64,000 nt of DNA from Arthrobacter sp. U41. Its GTDB lineage: Bacteria; Actinomycetota; Actinomycetes; Actinomycetales; Micrococcaceae. The notes beneath the pieces are model-generated. The model made no database searches. It saw nothing but the letters and a program-made list of their open reading frames with translations, and was not told where the DNA came from. The position numbers and the translations under genes are program-made. Position 1 is the first letter of the stretch, and every line of letters starts with the position of its first letter. The stretch is taken from NCBI RefSeq assembly GCF_007679325.1, contig NZ_VEGI01000001.1, forward strand, positions 1 through 64,000, read 5' to 3'. Of the stretch, positions 44,290 to 53,293 are shown in pieces.

Positions 44290-45699
44290 ATGCTTCTGGA
44301 ACGCATTTATGACGAGGACCTCGCCCAGGCCAGCTACCTGATCGGCTGCCAGGCCAAGGGTGAAGCGGTAGTAGTGGACGGCCGCCGCGACATCGCGGTG
44401 TACCAGTCCCTGGCCGCGAAAAATGGCATGAAGATCGTGGCGGTCACCGAGACCCACATCCACGCCGATTACCTCTCCGGCACGCGTGAGCTTGCCGCGG
44501 CCACCGGGGCGAAGATCTACGTTTCCGGCGAAGGCGGACCGGACTGGCAGTACGAATTCGACGGGGAGCGGCTGTTCGACGGCGACACGATCACCCTGGG
44601 CAACATCACCATCAAGGCACTGCACACCCCGGGACACACCCCGGAGCACCTCTCCTTCCTGGTGACCGACGGCGCGTTCAGCGACCAGGCCGGGTACCTG
44701 CTCTCGGGTGACTTTGTGTTCTCCGGTGACCTGGGCCGCCCGGACCTGCTGGATGAAGCCGCCGGCGGGGTGGACACCCGCTTCGAGGGGGCGAAGCAGC
44801 TGTTCGCGAGCCTGCGGGACAAGTTCCTGACCCTGCCGGACTATGTCCAGGTGCACCCGGCCCACGGCGCCGGCAGCGCCTGCGGCAAGGCCCTCGGCGC
44901 GATCCCGTCCTCCACGGTCGGCTACGAGCGCCTCTACGCGTGGTGGGGCCCGTACCTGGCGGCCAACGACGAGCAGGGTTTCATCGATGAACTCCTCGAC
45001 GGCCAGCCCGACGCGCACGCATACTTCGGCCGGATGAAGCGGGAAAACCGTGAGGGCCCGGCGGTGATGGGCGAACGCGCACCGCTGCAGGAACTGGACC
45101 TCAACACTGTGGCGCAGGACCTCGCGGCGGACAAGGTGACGTTCATCGACACCCGCCCCAATGACCAGGTCCACCAGGGCACCGTGACCGGTTCCCTGAA
45201 CGTCCCGGCCGGGAAGTCCGTGGCGAGCTTCGGCGCCTGGGTGGTGAACCCCGAAACCGATCCGAACCCGCTGGTGCTGCTGGCTCCGGACCAGGACGCC
45301 GCGCAGGACATGTGGGACCACCTGGTCCGCGTCGGCATCGACAAGGTTGCCGGATACGTCACCGGCTTCGAGGGCCTGCCCGTCAGCACCCCGAAACTCA
45401 TCCAGCCCGAAGAGCTCGACGGCTTCGACGCGGCCATGATCCTGGACGTGCGGAACCGCACCGAACACACCGCCGGCCACGTTCCGGGTTCCTACCAGCT
45501 CAGCGGCGGCCGCGTGATGTGGCACCTGGATGAGCTCCCGGCCCAAGGCACCATCGTGAGCTACTGCCAGAGCGGCGTACGCAACTCGGTCGCGGCCAGC
45601 GCCCTGCGCCGCGCCGGCTACGACGTCGTCGAACTCGACGGCAGCTACGCCGCGTGGACCGCACGGCAGCAGGAGCTGGATACCGTTTCCGCCCGCTAA
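44290..45699 (+). CDS. cstB: CstB-like persulfide dioxygenase with two rhodanese domains
   Basis: 469 residues from ATG 44290, behind AAGGAGAGC. The metallo-beta-lactamase fold has THIHADYLSG, HTPGHTPEHLSF, and LSGDFVFSGDLGRPD, the ligands of the mononuclear iron of ETHE1-type enzymes. The HADY form (usual HADH) is acceptable, because ETHE1-type iron sites do not use that last histidine. A first rhodanese-like domain (about 270-370) has no active cysteine, while the second has IVSYCQSGVRNSVAA. This PDO, pseudo-rhodanese, rhodanese order is that of Staphylococcus CstB, which oxidises persulfide to thiosulfate. Confidence 0.9.
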   Translation: MLLERIYDEDLAQASYLIGCQAKGEAVVVDGRRDIAVYQSLAAKNGMKIVAVTETHIHADYLSGTRELAAATGAKIYVSGEGGPDWQYEFDGERLFDGDTITLGNITIKALHTPGHTPEHLSFLVTDGAFSDQAGYLLSGDFVFSGDLGRPDLLDEAAGGVDTRFEGAKQLFASLRDKFLTLPDYVQVHPAHGAGSACGKALGAIPSSTVGYERLYAWWGPYLAANDEQGFIDELLDGQPDAHAYFGRMKRENREGPAVMGERAPLQELDLNTVAQDLAADKVTFIDTRPNDQVHQGTVTGSLNVPAGKSVASFGAWVVNPETDPNPLVLLAPDQDAAQDMWDHLVRVGIDKVAGYVTGFEGLPVSTPKLIQPEELDGFDAAMILDVRNRTEHTAGHVPGSYQLSGGRVMWHLDELPAQGTIVSYCQSGVRNSVAASALRRAGYDVVELDGSYAAWTARQQELDTVSAR

Positions 45700-45731
45700 C
45701 CCGCACTACCGGCACTAACTGACCGATACCA

Positions 45732-45766
45732 CTGGCGGTGGCCCTGAACACCAGGGCCGCCGCCAG
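45732..45766 (+). terminator. Strong GC-rich hairpin after cstB
   Basis: 15-bp arms CTGGCGGTGGCCCTG and CAGGGCCGCCGCCAG with one G-T mismatch and a five-base loop. No T-run follows. It could end the sulfur transcript or partly attenuate entry into the MFS gene that starts 27 bases later. Confidence 0.6.
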
Positions 45767-45792
45767 CGTTCGTCCCAACCATGTGGAGCAGC

Positions 45793-47076
45793 ATGACATC
45801 CGGCAACACCAATTCACTGCAGCAGGGCCGCCGCGCCGGCATCACGCTGGGCCTGCGGCAGAATCTGGCCCAGTTCATGCTCCTCGTCGCCGTGAACGCC
45901 CTGGTGGGCGGCACGCTTGGCCAGGAACGCACCGTCCTTCCGCTGCTGGCCGGGCAGGTCTTCCACCTTGACCTGTACACGTCGGCGCTGACCTACATCC
46001 TCGCCTTCGGTCTCGCCAAGGCCGCCACCAACTACTTCGCCGGCACCCTGTCCGACCGCTTCGGCCGCAAACCCGTCCTGATCGCGGGCTGGCTCATCGC
46101 CCTGCCGGTGCCGGTGATGCTCATCTTCGGACCCTCCTGGAGCTGGATTGTTGCCGCCAATGTGATCCTGGGCATCAGCCAGGGCCTCACCTGGTCCACC
46201 ACCGTCGTGATGAAGATGGACCTGGTGGGCCCGTCCCGGCGGGGCCTGGCCATGGGCCTGAACGAGGCGGCCGGGTACCTGGGCGTGGCCGGCACCGCGC
46301 TCGCCACCGGCTACATTGCCGCCAACTACGGATTGCGGCCCGGACCGTTCCTGCTCGGCGCGGCGTACATCGCGCTGGGCCTCGGACTGTCGGTCTTCGC
46401 TGTGAAGGAAACCCAGGGCCACGCCCGGCTTGAAGCCGCCAACCACACGAACGCCCACGCCGACGCCCACGGGCACTTGAGCAACCGCGAGATTTTCACC
46501 CTCACCAGCTTCCGGGACAAGTCACTGTCTTCGGTCAGCCAGGCCGGGATGGTCAACAACCTCAACGACGGACTGGCCTGGGGCCTCTTCCCGGTCCTCT
46601 TCGCCGCTGCCGGACTGACGATCGAAAAGATCGGCATCCTCGCCGCCGTCTACCCGGCCGTCTGGGGCGCCGCGCAGCTCGTCACCGGGGCGTTGTCGGA
46701 CAGGTACGGCCGGAAGTGGCTGATCGTCGGCGGCATGCTTGTCCAGGCCGCCGCCCTGGCGATGATCGCCGTCGGCGAGGACTTCGGGATCTGGCTCACG
46801 GCCGCCGCGCTCCTCGGTCTGGGCACGGCCATGGTGTACCCCACCCTGCTGGCGGCCATCGGCGACGTCGCGCATCCGGAATGGCGCGCCCGCTCGGTGG
46901 GCATCTACCGGCTCTGGCGCGACGGCGGCTTCGCTGTGGGCGCGCTGCTCTCCGGGATCGTCGCCGATGCGTACGGCATTCCGGCCGCCGTCGGAGTCGT
47001 CGCCGGACTGACGGCGTTGTCCGGACTCCTCGTGGCCGTCCGCATGCGCGGCAAGGATCACCACCGCCTGGCCTGA
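45793..47076 (+). CDS. MFS transporter of the sulfur locus
   Basis: 427 residues from ATG 45793; ATG 45781 is possible, but the GGAGC fits the later start. Twelve helices. The loop motifs are GTLSDRFGRKPVL and GALSDRYGRKWLI. The central cytoplasmic loop carries HTNAHADAHGH, a His-rich stretch that might bind metal. The subgroup often lies with sulfur genes; likely export of a sulfur anion or metal is inference only. Confidence 0.85.
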   Translation: MTSGNTNSLQQGRRAGITLGLRQNLAQFMLLVAVNALVGGTLGQERTVLPLLAGQVFHLDLYTSALTYILAFGLAKAATNYFAGTLSDRFGRKPVLIAGWLIALPVPVMLIFGPSWSWIVAANVILGISQGLTWSTTVVMKMDLVGPSRRGLAMGLNEAAGYLGVAGTALATGYIAANYGLRPGPFLLGAAYIALGLGLSVFAVKETQGHARLEAANHTNAHADAHGHLSNREIFTLTSFRDKSLSSVSQAGMVNNLNDGLAWGLFPVLFAAAGLTIEKIGILAAVYPAVWGAAQLVTGALSDRYGRKWLIVGGMLVQAAALAMIAVGEDFGIWLTAAALLGLGTAMVYPTLLAAIGDVAHPEWRARSVGIYRLWRDGGFAVGALLSGIVADAYGIPAAVGVVAGLTALSGLLVAVRMRGKDHHRLA

Positions 47077-47160
47077 CGTGGGGGCGAGTCTCTGGCAGAC
47101 CGCCCGGTCTAGCCCGGCACCGTCAGGCCGGGTAGACGCCTTCGGTGGGCGCCCCGGGTT

Positions 47161-48846
47161 TCACGGCCGCCCGCTGGGTGGCTCCTCGGCCCGCCGCGGG
47201 GCCACCGTGACGGCGGAAACGAGTTTCAGCCCGGGATGCAGCTGGTCGCCGCCGTCCACGACGCCGGTCTGCCACCACAGTTTCAGCCCCTCCGGCGCCA
47301 CCTCCAGGCAGGCCAGGTTGTTGTCGAACCACGGCCCCTTGACGCCGGACCAGCGGAACGGCGGATCCGGAACCTTGGCCGAGCGCGCAACCAGGGCGCC
47401 CACCGGTGTGGCCAGACCGTAGGACATGACGGCCGCGAAGGACCTCATCAGCCGGGGCAGCGGGTTTCGGATGGGGGAGCAGACGGCCTGCATGATCCTG
47501 CTGCCGGAGGTGCGCTCCACCTCCGAGACGTAGGAGTAGTGGACGTCTCCGGAGAGAAAAGTAACGGTTTCCGGGGCCTGGCCGCGTTTGCCGTCGGCCA
47601 CCTCGTTCACCATGGCCGCCACCTCCCGGAAGCTGTTCTGGAAGGCTCCCCAGTGTTCAAGGTCCACCGCCTGGCGCACCTTTTCGCCGATGCGGGCGGC
47701 GCGTTTCCCCCACGCGCCCTGGGAAACGGCCTCGTTCCAGGACTCGACGTAGTGCAAACCCATCGGCAGCAGGAAGGGCAGTGACGTCGCCACCAGCAGA
47801 TGGCGGAAACCGCCGCGCATCCGGCCGTCGAGCCAGGCCATTTCCGTCTTGTCAACCAGTGCCCGGTGGTCCGGCTCCAGATTCCGGGCGGCACGGGAGT
47901 CCACCACGATCAGCCGGGTGTCGCCAAAATCCCGGCAGTAGCTCCACCGGTAGGATTCGGGGTCCCGGTCGGCCCGATCCGCGAAAGCGTCCAGCTGCGC
48001 GCTGACATCGATCTCGTCCTCACCCGAGTGGTCCGCAATCTGCTGCCAGACCGCGTCCTCGCCCCGTTCCTGCGGCGACAGGTTCCCGAGGTGCTGGTAG
48101 ACCCAATACGAGGCCAGCCCCGCGACGATCCGGCCATGCCACCAGGAGGTTGCCTCCATTTCCTTCTTCCAGCTCAGGGAGGTGTTCCAGTCGTCGCGGA
48201 TATCGTGGTCATCGAAGATCATGGCGCTGGGGAGGGTGGACAGCAGCCACCGGTTCGCGGGGTCAGACCAGGCCAGGAAATAGAGGTGGGCGTATTCCTC
48301 GTAGTCCTTGAGCTCCTCGCCGGGCGGCTCGTCGATGTCGCGCCGGGCGCGGATGAACTCCTGCATCTGCTCGCTGGTCACGTCGGCGTAGACCTGGTCC
48401 CCGAGGAATGTCACCAGGTCGGGCCACTTCGTGCCGTCGCCGGAGGCCATCTTGAGGGCGTAGGCACGCAGCGAGTCAATGCCGTGTGTCCGGTTGCCTG
48501 CCCGATCGTGGGGGACGCTGGTGCGGCAGGAGCCATAGGCCATCCGCAGCGGCTTGCCGGGCTGGAGCGTCGCGATCATGGACGGGGGGAACTCCGACCC
48601 GGGATCGGGCCAGGCCTGGCTTCCGTTGATGTCGAGGACGTAGGGCGTCACCGTGCCTGGCTCCAGTCCGTCCAGCTCCACCAGCGCGTAGTGGTGTCCG
48701 TGAACCGCGAACGTGGCGGCCTGCCATTTCCTGCTACCGGCGCGGACGGTGACCCGGGCAGCGGACCGGGTCTCCACCCAGACGCTCGCCGAGGTCTCAT
48801 CGACGTAGCGCATCATCGGGCCGAGCACCAAGGAAGAGGTTGTCAT
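47161..48846 (-). CDS. PhoD-family alkaline phosphatase/metallophosphatase
   Basis: 561 residues. The metal-site motifs are FLGDQVYADVTS, IFDDHDIRDDWN and FLSGDVHYSYVS. An N-terminal beta domain (about 1-95) precedes the catalytic part, as in PhoD-like phosphodiesterases. No twin-arginine signal is visible, so it may stay in the cytoplasm, unlike classical PhoD. Substrate unknown. Confidence 0.88.
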   Translation of the reverse strand: MTTSSLVLGPMMRYVDETSASVWVETRSAARVTVRAGSRKWQAATFAVHGHHYALVELDGLEPGTVTPYVLDINGSQAWPDPGSEFPPSMIATLQPGKPLRMAYGSCRTSVPHDRAGNRTHGIDSLRAYALKMASGDGTKWPDLVTFLGDQVYADVTSEQMQEFIRARRDIDEPPGEELKDYEEYAHLYFLAWSDPANRWLLSTLPSAMIFDDHDIRDDWNTSLSWKKEMEATSWWHGRIVAGLASYWVYQHLGNLSPQERGEDAVWQQIADHSGEDEIDVSAQLDAFADRADRDPESYRWSYCRDFGDTRLIVVDSRAARNLEPDHRALVDKTEMAWLDGRMRGGFRHLLVATSLPFLLPMGLHYVESWNEAVSQGAWGKRAARIGEKVRQAVDLEHWGAFQNSFREVAAMVNEVADGKRGQAPETVTFLSGDVHYSYVSEVERTSGSRIMQAVCSPIRNPLPRLMRSFAAVMSYGLATPVGALVARSAKVPDPPFRWSGVKGPWFDNNLACLEVAPEGLKLWWQTGVVDGGDQLHPGLKLVSAVTVAPRRAEEPPSGRP

Positions 48847-48937
48847 GACTCAGTTGTACCTGCTCGGCCCCGCGTCCGGCCATGGGCGGGTGGAATATGG
48901 ACCCGCTGCAGCGCCGCTGAGATACATCGCGGGCCCG

Positions 48938-50044
48938 TTAGTTCCCCGGGGCCAGCGCGTAGGCGGCGGTGACGTACGCCAGGGCGCCGGACATCTCCTG
49001 GAGTAGCGCTCTGTCGATATTGCTGAGCGTGTCGCAGGCCTCGTGGTAGCACGGGTCGAGGTCCCCGCCGGGTGTGCCGCCGTAGGCCTGCGCCTGGGTG
49101 TCCGTCTTTGATTCCTCGTCGCCGCTGAACAGCCCGCCGGCGGGAATCCCAGCCCGCAGGAACGCGTCGTAGTCGGAGTCGCCGTCTTCGAAGGGTGTGG
49201 TTTCCGCCGGCAGCGAGTTCGCCTCGAAGAAGCGGAAGAATACGTCCTCGATCTCCTTGGAGCCCTCCGGCCCGCCGTCACCGAAATCGGACCCGTCGCC
49301 GTCGTGGAAGGACCGTATACCGTTCGGAGAGGCCGCCATGTCCACGTTCAGGTACGCCGAGGTCTGGTCCTTCTCCGTCTCGCTTAGCTCGTCGACGTAA
49401 TGCCGGGAACCGTCGAGGTCATTTTCCTCGGCGCCCCAGAACGCGAAGACCACCCGGTTCGTGGGATCAGTCCCTTTTTCCTTCATCCACTTTGCTATTT
49501 CGAGGATGGCAGCGACGCCGCTGCCGTTGTCGTTGATCCCCGGGCCATCTTCGACGGAGTCCAGATGGCCGCCCACCACGACGGTGTTGGCGGCGCTGCC
49601 CCCGGTCTCGGCGAGAATATTGAAGCTCTCCGCCTGGTTCCGGTTCCTGCGACCCTCATCGAAGGTAAACGTCTGCCGGACCGGGTTGTAACCGGCGGCG
49701 CGCAGCTGCTCCTCAACATACCGGGCGGATTGCTCATACCCGGAGGTTCCCGACGCGCGGTTCCCGCCGTTGTCATCGGCGATCCGCTGCAGCGCCTCAA
49801 GGTGGCCCACCATGCCCCGGCGCTTGAAATCCTTCAGCACGGCCTGCGCATCCACCCTGCCCGCGGGCTCCAGCCGCGGAGCCTCAACGCTGGGGCTGCT
49901 GGATCGCGGGGCCGCACCGCTGCCCGGGCTGCTGGTCACGACGCCGGGCGGGCTACCGGCTGCGGACTCCGAAGTGCACGCCGTCGACGACAGCAGCAAC
50001 ACGGCCAGGATCGAAGGAAATACATGCTTGCGCAGCGTCAACAT
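48938..50044 (-). CDS. M28-family zinc aminopeptidase lipoprotein
   Basis: 368 residues. The signal MLTLRKHVFPSILAVLLLSS ends with lipidated C23 (TACTSE). The catalytic motifs are VVVGGHLDSVEDGPG (H and D ligands), INDNGSGVAAILEIA, and FWGAEENDLDGSRHYV (catalytic and ligand glutamates). Matches leucine/lysyl-type aminopeptidases that sit on the outer membrane face. Start ATG 50044. Confidence 0.9.
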   Translation of the reverse strand: MLTLRKHVFPSILAVLLLSSTACTSESAAGSPPGVVTSSPGSGAAPRSSSPSVEAPRLEPAGRVDAQAVLKDFKRRGMVGHLEALQRIADDNGGNRASGTSGYEQSARYVEEQLRAAGYNPVRQTFTFDEGRRNRNQAESFNILAETGGSAANTVVVGGHLDSVEDGPGINDNGSGVAAILEIAKWMKEKGTDPTNRVVFAFWGAEENDLDGSRHYVDELSETEKDQTSAYLNVDMAASPNGIRSFHDGDGSDFGDGGPEGSKEIEDVFFRFFEANSLPAETTPFEDGDSDYDAFLRAGIPAGGLFSGDEESKTDTQAQAYGGTPGGDLDPCYHEACDTLSNIDRALLQEMSGALAYVTAAYALAPGN

Positions 50045-50404
50045 GTTCGGAAGCCCTCTCAGTGGTCAGTTCCGGCTGGGCCGGTCAAGACACCCGCCAC
50101 TGACAGTCGGCAAACCGCGGTCTACCTTGAATCCGCGATGCCTCTATCAGTTTCGACAATTCTTGCGGATCCGGCTGTATCGTCAATAGCGCCTGCCTGT
50201 GAAACAGCTGTGCGAATCGGATGCGCGACGGTCGCTGTGGCATGACTTAGACCCCCGGTGTGTGGGGGCATTCCCTTGGAAGACACACTCAAGGGGTTAG
50301 TCGGGAAGGTTCAGGGCACCACGAGCCCCTCATTTCCTAATACCATCGGAATAACCGGACAGCGCTGGACACAGGGGCCGGCCCCTTCACGGAAGTTGAG
50401 CAAC
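50045..50404. other. 360-base gap with structured leader before terC
   Basis: Divergent promoters for the peptidase and terC. Three successive hairpins lie in 50252-50328: CCCCC/GGGGG (50252-50268), CCCTTG/CAAGGG (50273-50295), and GGGC/GCCC (50314-50328). TerC genes in many bacteria lie behind a yybP-ykoY manganese riboswitch; its consensus is not clearly present here. Confidence 0.4.
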
Positions 50405-51592
50405 ATGACAGTTTCTCCCCTCATCTGGGCAATCACCATCGCGGCCATCCTGGCCCTGCTGGCGTTCGACTACTTCTTCCACATCCGCAAGGCCCATGTG
50501 CCCACGCTCAAGGAAGCGGCCGCGTGGTCCACGCTCTACGTGGGCCTGGCCGTGGTGTTCGGTGTTCTCGTGTGGATCTTCGGCGGCACTGACATGGGCT
50601 CGGAGTACTTTGCGGGTTACATCACGGAGAAGGCACTCTCCGTGGACAACCTCTTCGTCTTCCTGATCATCATCGCGAGCTTCCGCGTACCCCGCGAAGA
50701 CCAGCAGAAGGTGCTGCTGTTCGGCATCGTCTTCTCGCTGATCGCCCGCACCGGATTCATCTTCCTGGGCGCCGCGCTGATCAATTCGTTCGCCTGGGTG
50801 TTCTACATCTTCGGCCTGATCCTGCTGATCACCGCAGGCAACCTGCTCCGGCCGGACGCCCACGGTGACGATCAGGCCGACAACTTCATGATCCGGATCG
50901 CCAGGAAGCTCTTCCACACCACGGAACACTACGACGGCGACAAGCTCTTCACGGTCGTTGACGGCAAGCGTGCGTTGACGCCGATGCTGCTGGTTATGGT
51001 CGCGATCGGCGGGACTGACATCCTGTTCGCCCTCGACTCCATCCCCGCGATTTTCGGGCTGACCCAGAATGTCTACATTGTCTTCACCGCCACGGCCTTC
51101 TCCCTGATGGGCCTGCGGCAGCTGTACTTCCTGATCGACGGGCTCCTGGACCGCCTCATCTACCTTGCCTACGGACTGGCGGCCATTCTGGCCTTCATCG
51201 GCGTCAAGCTGGTGCTCCACGCCTTGCACGAAAACAACCTGCCGTTCATCAACGGAGGGCAGCCGGTACCCGTCATCGAGATCAGCACCGCCACGTCCCT
51301 GAGCGTCATCGTCGGGGTGCTCGTCTTTACCGTTGTCGCGTCGCTGATGAGCAAAGCCGGCAAAGCCCAGACGTCCATCAACAATGCGCGCCGGCACGCC
51401 GTCAACTACCTCGACCTGGAATACACCGCCGACTCCGCAGAGCGTGAGCGGATCTACCGGATGCTGACCGAGGAGGAGTCCCAGATCCTGGCCATGGATC
51501 TCAAGTACCGGAACAAGGCCAAGGACATCGACAAGATTCGCGCCTTGGTGGCGGAAGCGCACCGGCAGCACGAGGAGTACCTCGCCCGTTAG
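50405..51592 (+). CDS. TerC-family membrane protein
   Basis: 395 residues from ATG 50405. About eight or nine helices. EKALSVDNLFVFLIII and GGTDILFALDSIPAIFGLTQ are the twin TerC motifs with the metal-binding acidic residues. Family members export manganese or protect from tellurite. A long C-terminal tail is helical and charged (SAERERIYRMLTEEE). The stop TAG overlaps the stop of the gene on the other strand. Confidence 0.9.
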   Translation: MTVSPLIWAITIAAILALLAFDYFFHIRKAHVPTLKEAAAWSTLYVGLAVVFGVLVWIFGGTDMGSEYFAGYITEKALSVDNLFVFLIIIASFRVPREDQQKVLLFGIVFSLIARTGFIFLGAALINSFAWVFYIFGLILLITAGNLLRPDAHGDDQADNFMIRIARKLFHTTEHYDGDKLFTVVDGKRALTPMLLVMVAIGGTDILFALDSIPAIFGLTQNVYIVFTATAFSLMGLRQLYFLIDGLLDRLIYLAYGLAAILAFIGVKLVLHALHENNLPFINGGQPVPVIEISTATSLSVIVGVLVFTVVASLMSKAGKAQTSINNARRHAVNYLDLEYTADSAERERIYRMLTEEESQILAMDLKYRNKAKDIDKIRALVAEAHRQHEEYLAR

Positions 51593-52227
51593 GTACCGGG
51601 CCCCGCACTTTGGCAGGTCGGTGTGGCGGCGGCCGGGGAGCACCCGTCCGGCCGGGGCCTGCCGGCGTCCGCGATGGCGGCGTGCATCCGGGCCAGCACC
51701 TCGGCAGGGGTCCCGCCGGCGGCGATGCGGGTGAACCCGGGGAACTCGGGAAGGGATTGATACGCGTCCCGCAGCGACTCCAGGTCGTTGAGGCTTTCCG
51801 AGTCTGTGCCGCGCGCGAGGATCCGTGCGTGGGCCTCGCGGGGGTCGACGTCGAGGTAGAGGACAAGGTCAGGCCGGGGAAGCGTCCGGATGAGCCAGGG
51901 GAGGAAGCGGCCCCTGGGCAGGCCGTGCATTCCGCGGAGCGCGAGCTGGCAGTGAAGGTGCCGGTCCATCACAACCAGGCCGTGAAAGGTCCGGGCCCGG
52001 CGGTGTGAATTCAGGACGTTGAACGTGCGGATCGCTGTTTCAAGGAAGTCCGCCAGCGGGGGAGGCGCCTGTAGGCCGAGCCTGGCGCCGAGCAGGGACA
52101 TCCTTCGGCGGCCGGCGTAGTTCCGGAGGAGCAGGGCGCTTTGCCCCGCCTGGCGGGCGGCCGCGACGGTGGCCTCGGCCGCCGTCGTTTTTCCTGAGCC
52201 GTCAATTCCGGTGAGCACGATCAGCAC
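51589..52227 (-). CDS. dTMP-kinase-like P-loop nucleoside kinase
   Basis: 212 residues from GTG 52227 (GAAGGA upstream). Walker A is LTGIDGSGKTTAAEA. VMDRHLHCQL is the DR(H/Y) nucleoside-site motif and PDLVLYLDVDP the strand before the lid. It fits the thymidylate kinase fold but with a shorter lid, so the substrate may be another nucleotide. The alternative start ATG 52284 has no obvious ribosome site. Confidence 0.8.
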   Translation of the reverse strand: MLIVLTGIDGSGKTTAAEATVAAARQAGQSALLLRNYAGRRRMSLLGARLGLQAPPPLADFLETAIRTFNVLNSHRRARTFHGLVVMDRHLHCQLALRGMHGLPRGRFLPWLIRTLPRPDLVLYLDVDPREAHARILARGTDSESLNDLESLRDAYQSLPEFPGFTRIAAGGTPAEVLARMHAAIADAGRPRPDGCSPAAATPTCQSAGPGT

Positions 52228-52295
52228 GCAGTGTCCTTCGTGATGTGGTGGTGTGGGTTCCCTGAGCCAACGAATGAGAGGCACCGCTTGATCCC

Positions 52296-52820
52296 TCAGA
52301 GACTGTGGGCCAGCAGTTCGAGCGCGATGACCAGGAGACTCAACACTACTTCGGCGAAGACGATAAGGGCTTTGTGGCGGAACGGAAGGTCAAGCCGCCG
52401 GATCGCGAGGTACCCGATGACAAAGAGTGTGACAACTAGGACGACTATTGCCCATTGAAGGGCCACGGCCGTCGACCAGAGACCCAAGCCGGCCGCCGTG
52501 AGGAGCAGGAGCGGCGTCACGAGGACGCCGAGGGATTCGGTGCTGACGGCGACCATGTGTCGCAGCTGCGGGCGGCTGGGGAGCTCCTCATGTACCGTCA
52601 GGTGGCTCAGCAGGTCGGCGACGAAGATGCCCAGCAGGGAGCCGATCACCACGATACTGAGGGTGGCCGCCGCGGCGGCGGGCGACGTTTCGTCAGCGTG
52701 GCTTCTCAGGGCCAGGATGACGGCCAGGCACGTGAAACTGATATAGACACGCTCCTTGAGGCTCGCTGCGCGCTGGGTCGCAGTCGGTTCAGTCCGCCCG
52801 GCAGGTTGAGTCGCATTCAT
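52296..52820 (-). CDS. Four-to-five-helix membrane protein, unknown
   Basis: 174 residues with four or five helices (TLSIVVIGSLLGIFVADLL; GVLVTPLLLLTAAGLGLW; IVVLVVTLFVIGYLAI; VVLSLLVIALELL). Not recognised. HLTVHEELPSRPQLRH in the first loop is hydrophilic. It precedes the kinase gene by 68 bases on the same strand. Confidence 0.7.
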   Translation of the reverse strand: MNATQPAGRTEPTATQRAASLKERVYISFTCLAVILALRSHADETSPAAAAATLSIVVIGSLLGIFVADLLSHLTVHEELPSRPQLRHMVAVSTESLGVLVTPLLLLTAAGLGLWSTAVALQWAIVVLVVTLFVIGYLAIRRLDLPFRHKALIVFAEVVLSLLVIALELLAHSL

Positions 52821-52856
52821 CGAGGAAGTCCCCTCTCAGTGGTTGGAACAGAACCG

Positions 52857-53183
52857 TCAGGCGCCGGGGGCCCGGTAGCCCACCTCCGCTGCCATCCGCA
52901 GGGCTGACATCGTTTCGTCCACGCTCAACAGGACAGTCGTTTCAAGCGAACTCAGCGCGCCGCCCCCGGCGATTGCCACCGCCACCGCGGCCATGGAGAC
53001 GTTGTCGGGGGCCTCCCACAGGTTGTAGCCGTCATGGCTGCCAAACGCGTACCAGAAGCCATGGAGCTTGCCGCCCACCGACTCGATATACTCCTGCGCC
53101 GCTTTTCCGCGGTCTTCCGGGTTGCGGATCATCCTGGCCCAGGTCTCAGGGGTGTAACTGAACTTCGACAGGTAGAGCGGCAT
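52857..53183 (-). CDS. GYD-domain protein
   Basis: 108 residues. LYLSKFSYTPETWARMI and FWYAFGSHDGYNLWEAPDN (with the GYN variant) match the GYD family of dimeric alpha/beta-barrel proteins. Function unknown. It lies 36 bases before the membrane protein gene on the same strand and may be co-transcribed. Confidence 0.85.
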   Translation of the reverse strand: MPLYLSKFSYTPETWARMIRNPEDRGKAAQEYIESVGGKLHGFWYAFGSHDGYNLWEAPDNVSMAAVAVAIAGGGALSSLETTVLLSVDETMSALRMAAEVGYRAPGA

Positions 53184-53293
53184 CGTCTTTCCCTTCGTTC
53201 ACTTCCAGGAGTGCGGATTACCCAAGGATGGCAGTCCTCCGCCGGGCCAGCAATGCCCGCGGCACTGAAAAGCAACCGCTAGGCCGGCGTTCA

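Noticed and set aside
44245..45546. 433-residue minus-strand frame opposite cstB
   Set aside because: Composition shadow; the plus frame has all metal ligands and rhodanese cysteine.
50252..50404. yybP-ykoY riboswitch call
   Set aside because: The conserved sequence blocks are not clearly present; kept only as a possible structured leader.
50387..51643. 418-residue minus-strand frame opposite terC
   Set aside because: Charged shadow of a membrane protein, low complexity and no domain.
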